DNA of 64,000 nucleotides from Sulfitobacter sp. M39 (GTDB taxonomy: Bacteria > Pseudomonadota > Alphaproteobacteria > Rhodobacterales > Rhodobacteraceae): positions 2,170,001 through 2,234,000 of the forward strand of contig NZ_WMDZ01000001.1 in assembly GCF_021735935.1 (NCBI RefSeq), given 5' to 3'. Made by a program: the position numbers and the translations under genes. Every line of letters starts with the position of its first letter. Position 1 is the stretch's first letter. Positions 28,063 to 37,108 of this stretch are shown piece after piece. Under the pieces are notes generated by a model. It was not told the DNA's origin. It saw only the letters and a list, made by a program, of their open reading frames with translations, and did not search any database.

Positions 28063-29271
28063 TCAGGCCGGACGCTTCACGGTAATCTGTGTCACATCGC
28101 AATTGCCGCTGTCAAAGGTAGACGCGCAAGAGGTGAGGTAGAAATCCCACATCCGCTTGAAGCGTTCGTCAAAGCCCATGCGCGCGATCTCTTCCCACTT
28201 CTCATTGAAGGTCGTATGCCAACGACGCAGCGTGACGTCGTAACTTTTGCCAAATTCAATAGACTTTTCAACGGCTAATCCAGCACTCTCAACCTGTTGC
28301 TTCAAGACCGAAGGGCTTGGCAGCATACCACCCGGGAAGATATATTTCTGAATGAAATCAACGCCTCGCTTGTATACCTTCCAGCGACGATCCGGCACGG
28401 TGATGATCTGCAAGGTCGCTTGACATCCAGGTTTAAGGCAGGCGTGCAACGTGTTGAAATACGACGGCCAATACTGTTCCCCAACGGCTTCGAACATCTC
28501 TATGCTGGCAATACCATCGTAGGTGCCACGCTCGTCACGGTAATCTTGAAGCTTGAACTGAACAACATCGGCCAAGCCCGCGTTTTCAATACGTTCTTTG
28601 GCGTAGTTAAACTGCTCTTTGCTGATGGTGAGGCACGTCACCTTGAGCCCGCGTTCCTTCGCTGCATATTCAGCGAAACCGCCCCAGCCGCAGCCGATTT
28701 CCAGCACATGATCCCCAGCCGAGACCCCCATCTGATCCACCATAGAGGCATATTTCGCGGTCTGCGCCGCCTCTAGCGATTGTTGGAAGCCGTCCTCGAA
28801 AAGCGCGCTTGAATAGGTCATCGTATCATCAAGCCACAATTTGTAGAAATCATTCCCCAAATCATAGTGATAGCTGATGTTCTTACGCGCTTGCTTCTTG
28901 CTGTTGCGCTGCAACCAGAAGCGCAGGGATTCAAATTTACGGATCAACCCCATGCCGGGGAATGAATCGTAGATATCCTCATTCGCATGGGCCACGTCCA
29001 TAAAGGCCTGCAGGTCCGGTGTGCTCCACCATTCGTCAAGGTAGGCATCGCTGAAACCAAGATCACCCTCCCTGATAAGACGCGCGAACAAGTCATTGTT
29101 ATGGATACGGATTTCGGCAATGGGCAGCGGGTTCTTTCCGGTTGCGCGAAAGCACCGCCCGTCGGGCAAAACAAAGTCGACCTGCCCGTTTTGCATTTCC
29201 TGCGCCATCGCAAAAACACGCGAGAAATATCGTGGAAGGGCAGTCTGCCCCTCGGTGCTGGTCAAAATCAT
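28063..29271 (-). CDS. cfa: Cyclopropane-fatty-acyl-phospholipid synthase
   Basis: A SAM-dependent enzyme modifying unsaturated acyl chains of membrane phospholipids. The 402-residue protein has the N-terminal lipid-binding region, ISYHYDLGNDFYKLWLD near residue 130, the SAM motif VLEIGCGWGGFAEYAA near 200, and the catalytic EMFEAVGEQYWP segment. AGGAGAG precedes the ATG. It lies downstream of the photolyase gene, as in the R. sphaeroides RpoE-ChrR singlet-oxygen regulon (phrA, cfaA), so a stress promoter in the 77-base gap is likely. The gap contains TAAGA and an inverted repeat. Confidence 0.93.
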   Translation of the reverse strand: MILTSTEGQTALPRYFSRVFAMAQEMQNGQVDFVLPDGRCFRATGKNPLPIAEIRIHNNDLFARLIREGDLGFSDAYLDEWWSTPDLQAFMDVAHANEDIYDSFPGMGLIRKFESLRFWLQRNSKKQARKNISYHYDLGNDFYKLWLDDTMTYSSALFEDGFQQSLEAAQTAKYASMVDQMGVSAGDHVLEIGCGWGGFAEYAAKERGLKVTCLTISKEQFNYAKERIENAGLADVVQFKLQDYRDERGTYDGIASIEMFEAVGEQYWPSYFNTLHACLKPGCQATLQIITVPDRRWKVYKRGVDFIQKYIFPGGMLPSPSVLKQQVESAGLAVEKSIEFGKSYDVTLRRWHTTFNEKWEEIARMGFDERFKRMWDFYLTSCASTFDSGNCDVTQITVKRPA

Positions 29272-29321
29272 TCGCTCTCCTGTATGCGCTTGGACGCGTA
29301 TCTTATTGGTTTATGGGTGTT

Positions 29322-29338
29322 ACGTGGGAGATCCACGT
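29322..29338. promoter_or_regulatory. Inverted repeat in the cfa promoter region
   Basis: ACGTGG and CCACGT, separated by five bases, form a perfect inverted repeat between the photolyase and cfa genes. A TAAGAT box follows towards cfa, resembling the -10 of extracytoplasmic-function sigma promoters; no convincing -35 partner was found at the expected spacing. It could be a regulator site or a small hairpin. Confidence 0.35.
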
Positions 29339-29348
29339 TTCATAAAGG

Positions 29349-30770
29349 TTAAAAGTTTCGCCCCTTATAGGTTTCAAGGGCGCGTTCGCGGCCTTCGTCG
29401 AGCGCGATGATCTTCTCGGGATAGTCATCATCCGCCGACAAGGGCCAACTGCGCGGGATCGCGTCAAAGAACGCAAGCGCGTCCTTATGCGGATTGGCCC
29501 GCCCCTCGGCGATCCAGCGACTGGCGTAGTCTCTATTCTTATCAAATTTATCCAGCTGTGTCTCGGGGTTGAACACGCGGAAATACGGGGACGCATCCGG
29601 CCCCGACCCCGCCGCCCATTGCCACCCCATCGCATTGCTCGCGGGGTCCCAGTCGATCAGGCAATGTTCAAACCACTTCTGCCCGATGCGCCAGTGACAC
29701 ATCAGATGTTTCGTCAGATAGCTCGCGACGATCATGCGGCCGCGGTTATGCATGCGGCCGGTGACATAGAGCTCGCGCATGGCGGCATCGACAAAGGGCT
29801 CGCCCGTGCGCCCCTGTTTCCAGGCCTTCACCTCGGCGCGGCGTTCATCCTCGTTCCAGGGGAAGGCATCCCATTCGTCGCGCCAGTTATCGGTCAGCAT
29901 CCGTGGCGTGTGATGCATCAAGTGATAGGCAAACTCGCGCCACACCAGCTCTTTCAGAAAGGTCTCCGCCCCCTGTTTGCCGTCGTGCAAGGCGCGCTGT
30001 GCTGCGTGCCAGCATTGATGCGGGCTGATCTCACCCAGCGACAGGTTCTCGGACAGGTTCGACGTGCCATCGGTGCCGGGAATGTCGCGGGTCTGCTTAT
30101 AATCGGCTACCCCATGCGCCATGAACGCCCCCAGCCGCGACTGCGCGGCTTTTTCGCCCAGACAGACAAACGGGCGCACCACATCGACACCACGGTCCAT
30201 CGCAGCCCCCAAGCCCCAGCCGTCCAGCGCATCGCTGTCGGGCCAGCTTTCTGGCGCGGGCAGGTCAGAGGGCGCGGACAGCGGCGGCTCGACGTCGCGG
30301 GTTTTGACGTTGTTCCAGAACGGCGTGTAGACCTTATAGCAGTCGCCCGCCTTGGTCTCGACCGTCCAGGGTTCGAACATAACGTGCCCCCCAAAGGATT
30401 TCGCCTCTATCCCTTCGTTGCACAGGGTCTCTTTGATCTTGCTGTCGCGCTGAACGCTGTCTGGATCATAAAGCCGCGACCAATAGACAGCGCCCGCGCC
30501 CGTCTCCTTGATCAGAGCCTGTAATTCCTCAAGCGCATCGCCTTCACGCAAGATCAGCCTGCTCGACACCCCCTCCAGACTGTCCGCAAGCGCCCCGATC
30601 CCCAAACCAAGACGCCATTTCGGTGCCGCGCCAAGGGAGTCGACGGTCTTGTCCTTGATAAATACGGGTATTACGGGCCGCCCCGCATGTGCAGCCGCGG
30701 ATAAGGCCGGATGATCGCTAAGCCGCAAATCGCGGCGATACCAAAGAAGGATGGGGCTTTTATCGGACAT
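29349..30770 (-). CDS. phrB: Deoxyribodipyrimidine photolyase (class I)
   Basis: Light-driven repair of cyclobutane pyrimidine dimers. The start at 30770 (MSDKSPILLWYRRDLRLSD) gives 473 residues; an upstream ATG at 30797 adds nine residues. It has the N-terminal antenna-binding fold and the FAD domain with LKELVWREFAYHLM, VTGRMHNRGRMIVASYLTKHL and SPYFRVFNPETQLDKFD. It precedes cfa by 77 bases in the same direction. Cryptochrome is unlikely given the intact FAD/DNA-binding motifs. Confidence 0.93.
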   Translation of the reverse strand: MSDKSPILLWYRRDLRLSDHPALSAAAHAGRPVIPVFIKDKTVDSLGAAPKWRLGLGIGALADSLEGVSSRLILREGDALEELQALIKETGAGAVYWSRLYDPDSVQRDSKIKETLCNEGIEAKSFGGHVMFEPWTVETKAGDCYKVYTPFWNNVKTRDVEPPLSAPSDLPAPESWPDSDALDGWGLGAAMDRGVDVVRPFVCLGEKAAQSRLGAFMAHGVADYKQTRDIPGTDGTSNLSENLSLGEISPHQCWHAAQRALHDGKQGAETFLKELVWREFAYHLMHHTPRMLTDNWRDEWDAFPWNEDERRAEVKAWKQGRTGEPFVDAAMRELYVTGRMHNRGRMIVASYLTKHLMCHWRIGQKWFEHCLIDWDPASNAMGWQWAAGSGPDASPYFRVFNPETQLDKFDKNRDYASRWIAEGRANPHKDALAFFDAIPRSWPLSADDDYPEKIIALDEGRERALETYKGRNF

Positions 30771-30904
30771 GTCACACTTTGCGTTAAGGTGATGCAAAGC
30801 TAGTGCTGCCCCCGCAAGGTCAAGGCCGTATCAGTCCCTAAATACGCCAAACGGCGACCCCAAGGGGCCGCCGCCAGACAAATCTTAACCGTAGTGCCGG
30901 TGGT

Positions 30905-31897
30905 TTAGCCGTTCACATCAACCACAACACGGCCCCGCACCTGACCGTTCAGGATATCTGCCCCCAGCTTGGGCAAATCGCTCAGCGTCGCAGGCACGAC
31001 CATATCCTCAAGCTTGGACAGTGGCAGGTCTTTCCCGATCCGCTGCCATGCGCGCAGACGGTTGTCATAGGGTTGCATGACGGAATCGATCCCCAGCAGG
31101 TTCACACCGCGCAGCAGGAATGGGATCACCGTAGCCGGCAACCCTGCCCCGCCCGCAAGACCGACAGCCGCGACCGAACCGCCATATTTCATCTGCCCCA
31201 AGACCCGCGCCAGCATCTCGCCACCCACAGCGTCAATGCAACCGGCCCAGGTTTCGGATTCCAGCGGACGTTTAACGGTTTCGTTCAACTCTTCCCGCGC
31301 GACGATCTGCGTAGCACCCAGCGATTTCAGATACTCCGCCGTATCCGGGCGGCCCGTCACACCGGCGACCTCGTGGCCCAATGCGGCAAGAATGGCGACC
31401 GCGACCGACCCCACGCCACCGGCGGCACCCGTCACCAGCACCGGCCCGTTGCCCGGCACCAGCCCGTGATCTTCCAGCGCCATGACAGACAGCATCGCGG
31501 TAAAGCCCGCCGTGCCCACGGCCATGGCTTGGCGGGTATCCAGCCCCTCGGGCAGCGGCACCAGCCAGTCTGCCTTCACACGCGCCTTTTGCGCATAGCC
31601 GCCCCAATGGGCCTCGCCCACACGCCAGCCCGTCAGCACGACCTTATCGCCGGGTTTGTAGCGATCATCGTCCGATGCCTCCACGGTGCCTGCGAAATCG
31701 ATACCGGGAATATGGGGATACTTACGCACCAAGCCGCCGCCCGGTCCGATGCACAGCCCGTCTTTGTAGTTCACGGTCGAATATTCGACAGCAACGGTCA
31801 CATCCCCCTCGGGCAAACGGTCAAGGTCGATCTGGGTGACCTCGGCATGGGTCTTGCCGGTGTCCTCATCCTTATTCACCATCAACGCATCAAACAT
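30905..31897 (-). CDS. acuI: AcuI/YhdH-type acryloyl-CoA reductase (MDR superfamily)
   Basis: NADPH-dependent zinc-independent dehydrogenase of 330 residues beginning MFDALMVNKDEDTGK; the second of two ATGs is well spaced from AGGAG. It has a GroES-like N-terminal half (VNYKDGLCIGPGGGLVRKYP) and a Rossmann half with VTGAAGGVGSVAVAIL. AcuI reduces acryloyl-CoA to propionyl-CoA, detoxifying acrylate from DMSP cleavage or 3-hydroxypropionate metabolism, a common roseobacter trait. No dmd or ddd gene is nearby; the divergent GntR regulator probably controls it. Confidence 0.88.
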   Translation of the reverse strand: MFDALMVNKDEDTGKTHAEVTQIDLDRLPEGDVTVAVEYSTVNYKDGLCIGPGGGLVRKYPHIPGIDFAGTVEASDDDRYKPGDKVVLTGWRVGEAHWGGYAQKARVKADWLVPLPEGLDTRQAMAVGTAGFTAMLSVMALEDHGLVPGNGPVLVTGAAGGVGSVAVAILAALGHEVAGVTGRPDTAEYLKSLGATQIVAREELNETVKRPLESETWAGCIDAVGGEMLARVLGQMKYGGSVAAVGLAGGAGLPATVIPFLLRGVNLLGIDSVMQPYDNRLRAWQRIGKDLPLSKLEDMVVPATLSDLPKLGADILNGQVRGRVVVDVNG

Positions 31898-31931
31898 CAT
31901 TTCTCCTGTCTCGGACCGCTGTTCAGGGCCC

Positions 31932-31981
31932 GCTTCATTTTGCCAATAAACTCCGGGGAGCCCGAGGGGCTGGCCCCTCGG
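31932..31981 (+). repeat. REP-like element: conserved box plus GC-rich hairpin
   Basis: The box GCTTCATTTTGCCAATAAACTC (31932-31953) is followed by a perfect palindrome, CCGAGGGGC and GCCCCTCGG with a two-base loop (31962-31981). Close copies of the box lie at 50021 and 54746. Such box-plus-hairpin units are dispersed through Rhodobacteraceae intergenic DNA as I remember it. Confidence 0.55.
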
Positions 31982-32043
31982 TTCCATGGGTTCAAGCTGC
32001 GCGCCAGTGGGGGTGCCCGCCGACTCACATCTTGCAAAATTAA

Positions 32044-32085
32044 TGTCAGACAATTAAAGTTTTTCCAAACCATAAATGTAAGACA
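32044..32085. promoter_or_regulatory. Two candidate operators between acuI and its GntR regulator
   Basis: TGTCAGACA (32044-32052) and TGTAAGACA (32077-32085) share the GT-N3-AC core that FadR-subfamily GntR regulators often bind. They sit 33 bases apart just upstream of the regulator's ATG and facing acuI. The assignment is by pattern only. Confidence 0.45.
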
Positions 32086-32086
32086 T

Positions 32087-32830
32087 ATGAACTCCACGCC
32101 AGAAACCGCCTCTGATCTGTCCAGCCATATTGCCGCGAACATCCGTGATGCTATCATCAAGGGTGTGCTGATCGTGGACGAACGCCTCCCCTCCGAGGCG
32201 GAGCTGTCGGCGCAGTTCAACGTATCGCGCGCGACGGTCCGCGAGGCGCTCAAGCGGTTGGCGGCACAATCGTTGATCCGTACGCAACGGGGGGCAACCG
32301 GCGGCGCTTTCGTCAATCGCATCAGCTTTGAAGCCGCCCAAGCGCAGCAGATCACCACCTCTACCCTGCTTTTGTCGATGAACGACGTGAGCTTTGAGAC
32401 CGCCTGCGAGGCCCGCTTCGCGCTAGAGCGCGCCTGCGCCCCCCTGTCGGCAGCACGCAGGCAGGATCATCATCTGGACGCGATGCAAAACGCGCTTGCC
32501 GCGCAATCTGCCCCCGATCTGTCGGACGCGGGATTTTGCGCGGCTGATGTCGCGTTTCACCGCGCGCTGGTCGATGGGGCGTGCAATCCGGTGCTGTCCT
32601 ATCAACTCGCCGGTGCGGTCGAAGCGATGCAGCCGTTGATGAACATGATCACCTTCACCGCTTGGTCCCGCGACGCCATTGTCGCGCGCCATCGTGACAT
32701 CGCCACCGCCATCGCCGCCCGCGACTCCACGGCCGCCGCCCAGGGACTGATCCTGCTTGAGGAAGAGACCCAGGCCCTCGCCCGCACCGTCTTTGCCCGC
32801 CGCAGCAAACAGATTGACGCGGCCCGATAG
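32087..32830 (+). CDS. FadR-subfamily GntR transcriptional regulator
   Basis: The ATG at 32087 (MNSTPETASDLSSHIAANIR) gives 247 residues; the open frame upstream is antisense to acuI and not part of the gene. Residues 10-75 form the winged helix (LPSEAELSAQFNVSRATVREALKRL), and the rest is an all-helical FCD domain with metal-binding histidines (DVAFHRALVDGACNP and ARHRDI). Divergent from acuI, it probably represses it in response to an acid or acyl-CoA, with sites in the intergenic region. Confidence 0.9.
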   Translation: MNSTPETASDLSSHIAANIRDAIIKGVLIVDERLPSEAELSAQFNVSRATVREALKRLAAQSLIRTQRGATGGAFVNRISFEAAQAQQITTSTLLLSMNDVSFETACEARFALERACAPLSAARRQDHHLDAMQNALAAQSAPDLSDAGFCAADVAFHRALVDGACNPVLSYQLAGAVEAMQPLMNMITFTAWSRDAIVARHRDIATAIAARDSTAAAQGLILLEEETQALARTVFARRSKQIDAAR

Positions 32831-32889
32831 CCGCGGGCCACCTGTCGATTTCGAAGCTTTCCCCTTGCAAAGCAAATCACGCCCCTTAT

Positions 32890-33212
32890 ATTTGGGATGT
32901 CCTTCGGGACTATGGGTATAAACGCGCATGTAATAAGCGGTTCGGACCCGGGGGCGGTACCCGGCGACTCCACCAAACATCCGTCATTTGCGGATCATGG
33001 GGTCGAAATAGGATCGACGAACGTCTAAAGATGTAGCTTTATCTCGGCTGACTGCCACCGTTATCGGCGTAAAATGTACAATTGCAAATGACAATCGTGC
33101 TCCAATGGCGATGGCCGCGTAAGCGACCGGAACTATTGAAACTTAAGTCCTTACGTTTAGCGACCTAAGGCGGGGTTCGCAGGTACCTGGCAACAGAAAC
33201 CTGCACTTTACC
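32890..33212 (+). ncRNA. ssrA: tmRNA, two-piece (permuted) alphaproteobacterial type
   Basis: The gene is circularly permuted: the acceptor piece comes first, ending GGCGACTCCACCA at 32975, and the coding piece starts GGGGTCGAAATAGG at 32999. GGGGTCG and CGACTCC form the acceptor stem. The tag frame at 33084-33122 encodes ANDNRAPMAMAA followed by TAA, a normal alphaproteobacterial degradation tag. It rescues stalled ribosomes. The 23-base spacer between the pieces is removed from the precursor. The outer limits are approximate. Confidence 0.93.
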
Positions 33213-33380
33213 TCCCCCGATATCTCCGCCCTTTCGACAGCCGCGTGCATCTTTCACGCTGTTCTATCTGCTGATCGAGCGCTGCCTTCGACGAGGATTT
33301 TTGCCATTTGGAAGATGCGGGCGCGCTTGACCTTGGGGTCCGGTACTGCGACCTCTGGCGCGGGGCATCGTGAGAGGCAT

Positions 33381-34646
33381 ATGCGAGATATGAATGTACC
33401 GGAATGGGGCCTGCTGGCGCGCGTGTTCGGGCGGATCGGGGTGCTGTCCTTTGGGGGGCCAGCGGCACAGATCGCCTTGATGCACAAAGAGCTGGTCGAG
33501 CGTCATCGCTGGCTTTCGGAAGACGGGTTTTTGCGCGCACTGTCCTTGTGCATGTTGTTGCCCGGGCCAGAGGCGATGCAGCTGGCGACCTATGCCGGAT
33601 GGCGGCTGCGCGGCACCCTTGGCGGGCTGTTGGCGGGGCTTTTGTTTGTGCTCCCCGGGGCTGCGGTCATCCTGGGGCTGGCCTTTGGTTATGCCTATTT
33701 CGGCCAGCTTCCTTTGGTTCAAGCCGCGTTCATAGGGATAAAGGCGGCGGTCATTGTCGTGGTCTTTCAAGCCTTGCGCAATCTGGGGCGGAAGGCTTTG
33801 CACGGGCGCGCGGGATGGGTGCTGGCTGCGCTGGCCTTTGTGGCTCTGTTCGTCTTTGGTCTGCCCTTCCCGCTGATCATTCTAGGCGCTGGCCTTTGGG
33901 GCGCTTTTGGTGCCACCGGGCACGGCAGCGTGGTCGAGATTGAGGGGCTACATCACCGCCCTGCCCGGCCCGTCGGCGTCATCGGACTTTGGGTCGCGCT
34001 ATGGGCGTCGCCGCTGCTGTTTGTCTGGGGTGTGGGGAATGAATTCCTGCTCAAGATCGGGCTCTTCTTCTCGAAGCTCGCGGTGGTGACCTTTGGCGGC
34101 GCCTATGCGGTGCTGGCCTATATGGCGCAGACCGTGGTGCAGGATCACGGGTGGATCACCACCGAGCAGATGATCGACGCCCTGGGGCTGGCCGAGACGA
34201 CGCCCGGCCCTCTCATTCTGGTGACGGAGTTTGTTGCCCTGCTGGCCGGTTTTGCCCAATCGGGCCCATGGGGCGCGGTCTCGGCCGGGATGCTGGCGCT
34301 CTGGGTGACGTTTACACCCTGTTTTCTATGGATATTCCTTGCCGGCCCGTATCTGGAGGCGATCTCGGCGCAGCCACGGCTGGCGGGGGCCTTGCGCGCG
34401 ATTACCGCCGCCGTCGTCGGTGTGATCGCCAATCTGTCGGTCTGGTTCGCGCTGCATGTGATGTTTGAACGCGTGCTGCCTATGACGCATCTGGCTGTGC
34501 CTCTTCCTGATTGGAGCAGCTTTGATCCTGTCGCCGCTGTGTTAACGGGTGTGGCGGGGGTGTTGATGCTGGGGCTGCGGCGCGGCTTTGTCCTGACGAT
34601 GACGATAAGCGCGGCATTGGCACTTTTCTGGAGCCTGCTGCTATAA
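33381..34646 (+). CDS. chrA: Chromate transporter, ChrA family (two-domain)
   Basis: A 421-residue membrane protein built of two homologous halves, each starting with the CHR motif (FGRIGVLSFGGPAAQIALM near residue 15; FFSKLAVVTFGGAYAVLAYM near 235) and carrying the PGP motif (LLPGPEAMQLATY and ETTPGPLILVTEF). About ten to twelve hydrophobic segments. ChrA exports chromate. The start at 33381 has GAGAGG upstream. It lies between tmRNA and sspB without obvious functional connection. Confidence 0.92.
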   Translation: MRDMNVPEWGLLARVFGRIGVLSFGGPAAQIALMHKELVERHRWLSEDGFLRALSLCMLLPGPEAMQLATYAGWRLRGTLGGLLAGLLFVLPGAAVILGLAFGYAYFGQLPLVQAAFIGIKAAVIVVVFQALRNLGRKALHGRAGWVLAALAFVALFVFGLPFPLIILGAGLWGAFGATGHGSVVEIEGLHHRPARPVGVIGLWVALWASPLLFVWGVGNEFLLKIGLFFSKLAVVTFGGAYAVLAYMAQTVVQDHGWITTEQMIDALGLAETTPGPLILVTEFVALLAGFAQSGPWGAVSAGMLALWVTFTPCFLWIFLAGPYLEAISAQPRLAGALRAITAAVVGVIANLSVWFALHVMFERVLPMTHLAVPLPDWSSFDPVAAVLTGVAGVLMLGLRRGFVLTMTISAALALFWSLLL

Positions 34647-34718
34647 ATTTTTGCGCCCCCTTTTCACTGGTGTGAAATGCCGTATGCTATCGCCATCAAC
34701 CAAGGCCGGAGAGAAGTA

Positions 34719-35189
34719 ATGAGCCGAAGCATTGAGTATGGCAATCTGATGCACGATGCCATGCGCGGGTTAATTCGTCAGGTATTACTTGACGTTGCAG
34801 CCAATGGCCTGCCCGGCAACCATCACTTTTTTATCACGTTCGACACCTCTCATCCGGATGCGGAACTGGCCGATTGGCTGTCCGACCGCTACCCCGGCGA
34901 AATGACCGTTGTCATGCAGCATTGGTACGACAAGCTTGAGGTCACCGAGGAAGGATTCTCGGTCACGTTGAACTTTGGCGATGCGCCGGAACCGATGTAT
35001 ATCCCCTATGACGCGATACGCACTTTTGTGGATCCGTCGGTGGAATTCGGCCTGAAGTTCGAACAGCAAGAACCCGGCCAGCAGGACGAGGACGAAGACC
35101 TGCCCCAACAAGACGAAAGCGAGCTTGAGGTCGAGGAAGAAGCCCCCAAAGCCGCCGAAATCGTATCGCTGGACAGCTTCCGCAAGTAA
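34719..35189 (+). CDS. sspB: SspB-alpha type adaptor for ClpXP
   Basis: The start at 34719 (MSRSIEYGNLMHDAMRGLI) is preceded by CGGAGAG; the frame is open to 34677. The 156-residue protein has the SspB fold (residues 1-115, with HHFFITFDTSHPDAEL and FGDAPEPMYIPYDAI), a glutamine/glutamate-rich flexible linker and a short C-terminal tail (VSLDSFRK) of the kind that docks on ClpX. SspB delivers ssrA-tagged proteins to ClpXP. It is encoded 1.5 kb from ssrA, with only chrA between. Confidence 0.88.
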   Translation: MSRSIEYGNLMHDAMRGLIRQVLLDVAANGLPGNHHFFITFDTSHPDAELADWLSDRYPGEMTVVMQHWYDKLEVTEEGFSVTLNFGDAPEPMYIPYDAIRTFVDPSVEFGLKFEQQEPGQQDEDEDLPQQDESELEVEEEAPKAAEIVSLDSFRK

Positions 35190-35301
35190 TCGACCGGTCA
35201 GCGCGCCTTGTCGCCAAGGTTAGCGCCATCGGCTCATTGCACCGCTGCGGCCCGCGGGGTAAACCCTGATCAGACATAAGCCCAAGATCAGGAGCCTTTT
35301 C

Positions 35302-36696
35302 ATGGCCGATACCCGTACAGAAACCGACAGCTTTGGCCCATTGGAAGTGCCGTCCGACAAATACTGGGGCGCGCAGACCCAGCGGTCGATCATCAACTTC
35401 CCCATCGGGTGGGAAAAACAGCCGGTGCCGATCATCCGTGCCCTGGGTGTGGTGAAAAAAGCCTGTGCGATGGAAAACCTGAACCAGGGCAATCTGGACC
35501 AGAAGCTGGCCGATGCAATCACCGCCGCCGCGACCGAGGTGATCGAGGGCAAGTTCGACGACAACTTCCCGCTGGTCGTCTGGCAGACCGGTTCCGGTAC
35601 CCAGTCGAACATGAACGCGAACGAGGTGATCTCGAACCGCGCGATCGAGATGCTGGGCGGCGAGATGGGGTCGAAAGATCCGGTCCACCCCAATGACCAC
35701 TGCAACATGGGACAGTCGTCCAACGATACCTTCCCCACCGCGATGCATGTCGCGATCGGCATGCAGGCCCGTGACGTGCTGCTGCCCGGCCTGCAAAAAC
35801 TGCACGACGCCTTGGTTGCGAAGTCCGAAGAGTTCAAGGACATCATCAAGATCGGCCGGACCCATACCCAGGATGCGACACCGCTGACCTTGGGTCAGGA
35901 ATTCTCGGGCTATGCGCATCAGGTGAAAAAGGGGATCGAACGGGTCAACGCCTGCCTGCCCGACATCTATGAACTGGCCCAAGGCGGTACTGCCGTTGGC
36001 ACCGGTCTGAACACCAAGAAAGGCTGGGCCGAAGCCGTGGCCGCGCATATGGCCGAGATCACCGGCCTGCCCTTTGTTACCGCGCCCAACAAGTTTGAAT
36101 CGCTGGCCGCCCATGACGCGATGGTCATGTTCTCGGGTGCGCTGAAAACCGTGGCGGGATCGCTGTTCAAGATCGCCAATGACATGCGCTTGCTGGGGTC
36201 CGGCCCGCGTTCGGGTCTGGGCGAGTTGATCCTGCCCGAGAACGAGCCCGGGTCGTCGATCATGCCTGGCAAGGTGAACCCGACGCAGGCCGAAGCGCTG
36301 ACAATGGTCTGCGCGCATGTCATGGGTAATGACGCCGCCGTCGGCTTTGCCGGCTCGCAAGGGCATTTCGAGCTTAACGTCTACAACCCGATGATGAGCT
36401 ATAACGTCCTGCAATCCATGCAGCTTTTGGGCGACAGTGCCTCGGCCTTCACAGACAATATGGTTGTCGGCACACAGGCCAATGTTGAACGTATCGACAA
36501 GCTGATGAAAGAAAGCCTGATGCTGGTCACAGCGCTGGCCCCCACGATTGGCTATGACAACGCGACCAAAGTCGCGAAGACGGCCCACAAGAACGGTACG
36601 ACGCTCAAGGAAGAAGCAATCGCCTTGGGCTTTGTCGATGCCGAAACATTCGACCGCGTGGTGCGGCCGGAGCAAATGATCGGACCCAAAGAATGA
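35302..36696 (+). CDS. fumC: Class II fumarate hydratase
   Basis: Interconverts fumarate and malate in the TCA cycle as a homotetramer. The 464-residue length, the N-terminal [19 protein letters not shown], the active-site region [16 protein letters not shown] and the signature [16 protein letters not shown] are all standard. AGGAGCC precedes the ATG. It overlaps the next small gene by 4 bases and heads a four-gene run of small conserved genes. Confidence 0.96.
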   Translation: MADTRTETDSFGPLEVPSDKYWGAQTQRSIINFPIGWEKQPVPIIRALGVVKKACAMENLNQGNLDQKLADAITAAATEVIEGKFDDNFPLVVWQTGSGTQSNMNANEVISNRAIEMLGGEMGSKDPVHPNDHCNMGQSSNDTFPTAMHVAIGMQARDVLLPGLQKLHDALVAKSEEFKDIIKIGRTHTQDATPLTLGQEFSGYAHQVKKGIERVNACLPDIYELAQGGTAVGTGLNTKKGWAEAVAAHMAEITGLPFVTAPNKFESLAAHDAMVMFSGALKTVAGSLFKIANDMRLLGSGPRSGLGELILPENEPGSSIMPGKVNPTQAEALTMVCAHVMGNDAAVGFAGSQGHFELNVYNPMMSYNVLQSMQLLGDSASAFTDNMVVGTQANVERIDKLMKESLMLVTALAPTIGYDNATKVAKTAHKNGTTLKEEAIALGFVDAETFDRVVRPEQMIGPKE

Positions 36697-36869
36697 GCGC
36701 CCCCATCAACCTCAACAAGGTCAAGAAAGAGCGCAACCGCGCCTCGCGCAAGGCCCGTGCCGATGAAAACGCGGTACAGTTCGGCCAGAGCAAGGACCAG
36801 AAAGAGGTTTTGAAAGCCCGTCTGGCGCAAATCTCGCGCAATCTGGAAGCCCATAAGCGCGACACATGA
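36693..36869 (+). CDS. Small basic protein, DUF4169
   Basis: A 58-residue protein rich in Lys, Arg and Glu, beginning [20 protein letters not shown] and continuing as a charged amphipathic helix. It matches the DUF4169 family, which I recall directly downstream of fumC in Rhodobacteraceae. ATGA overlaps occur at both ends (with fumC and with the ribbon-helix-helix gene), so the three are translated as a unit. The function is unknown. Confidence 0.8.
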   Translation: MSAPINLNKVKKERNRASRKARADENAVQFGQSKDQKEVLKARLAQISRNLEAHKRDT

Positions 36870-37099
36870 GCGCCCGACCGGTGAAACATTCGGTGACCCT
36901 TCGGGGTCACCGTACGTCGATCTCGCTGGAGGATGAATTCTGGCAGGAATTGCGCGACCTAGCACAAGAGATGGACATGCCGATCAATGCGCTGGTGGCG
37001 CAGATCGATGCAGAACGCGGCGTTGAAGCGGGGCTGGCCTCTGCGATCCGCGTCTATGTGCTGCGTGCATTAAAGGAACGTTTACCTTCGCGGGGGTAA
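36866..37099 (+). CDS. Ribbon-helix-helix protein (RHH_4 type)
   Basis: A 77-residue protein with the short strand KHSVTLRGHRTSISLEDEFW and two helices (ELRDLAQEMDMPINALVAQID, then a C-terminal helix), the arrangement of Arc/MetJ-like DNA-binding proteins (PF13467). No toxin gene is adjacent, so it is more likely a stand-alone regulator than an antitoxin. It is encoded between the DUF4169 gene and another small conserved gene. Confidence 0.82.
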   Translation: MSARPVKHSVTLRGHRTSISLEDEFWQELRDLAQEMDMPINALVAQIDAERGVEAGLASAIRVYVLRALKERLPSRG

Positions 37100-37108
37100 G
37101 TTTCCCCC

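Noticed and set aside
31073..32086. Long plus-strand extension in frame with the GntR regulator
   Set aside because: It is antisense to acuI over nearly its full length; the regulator has a family-like start at 32087.
32602..32976. 124-residue minus-strand frame beginning MVESPGTAPGSEPLITC
   Set aside because: It is antisense to the GntR gene and the acceptor piece of tmRNA; proteins with this start are a common artefact of tmRNA loci.
34963..36675. 570-codon minus-strand frame opposite fumC
   Set aside because: Shadow of a high-GC gene; the composition is rich in Arg, His and Gly without any domain, and fumC is complete on the plus strand.
36866..37099. Toxin-antitoxin module
   Set aside because: The ribbon-helix-helix protein looks like an antitoxin, but the adjacent small proteins do not resemble toxins and the set follows fumC as a conserved cluster.
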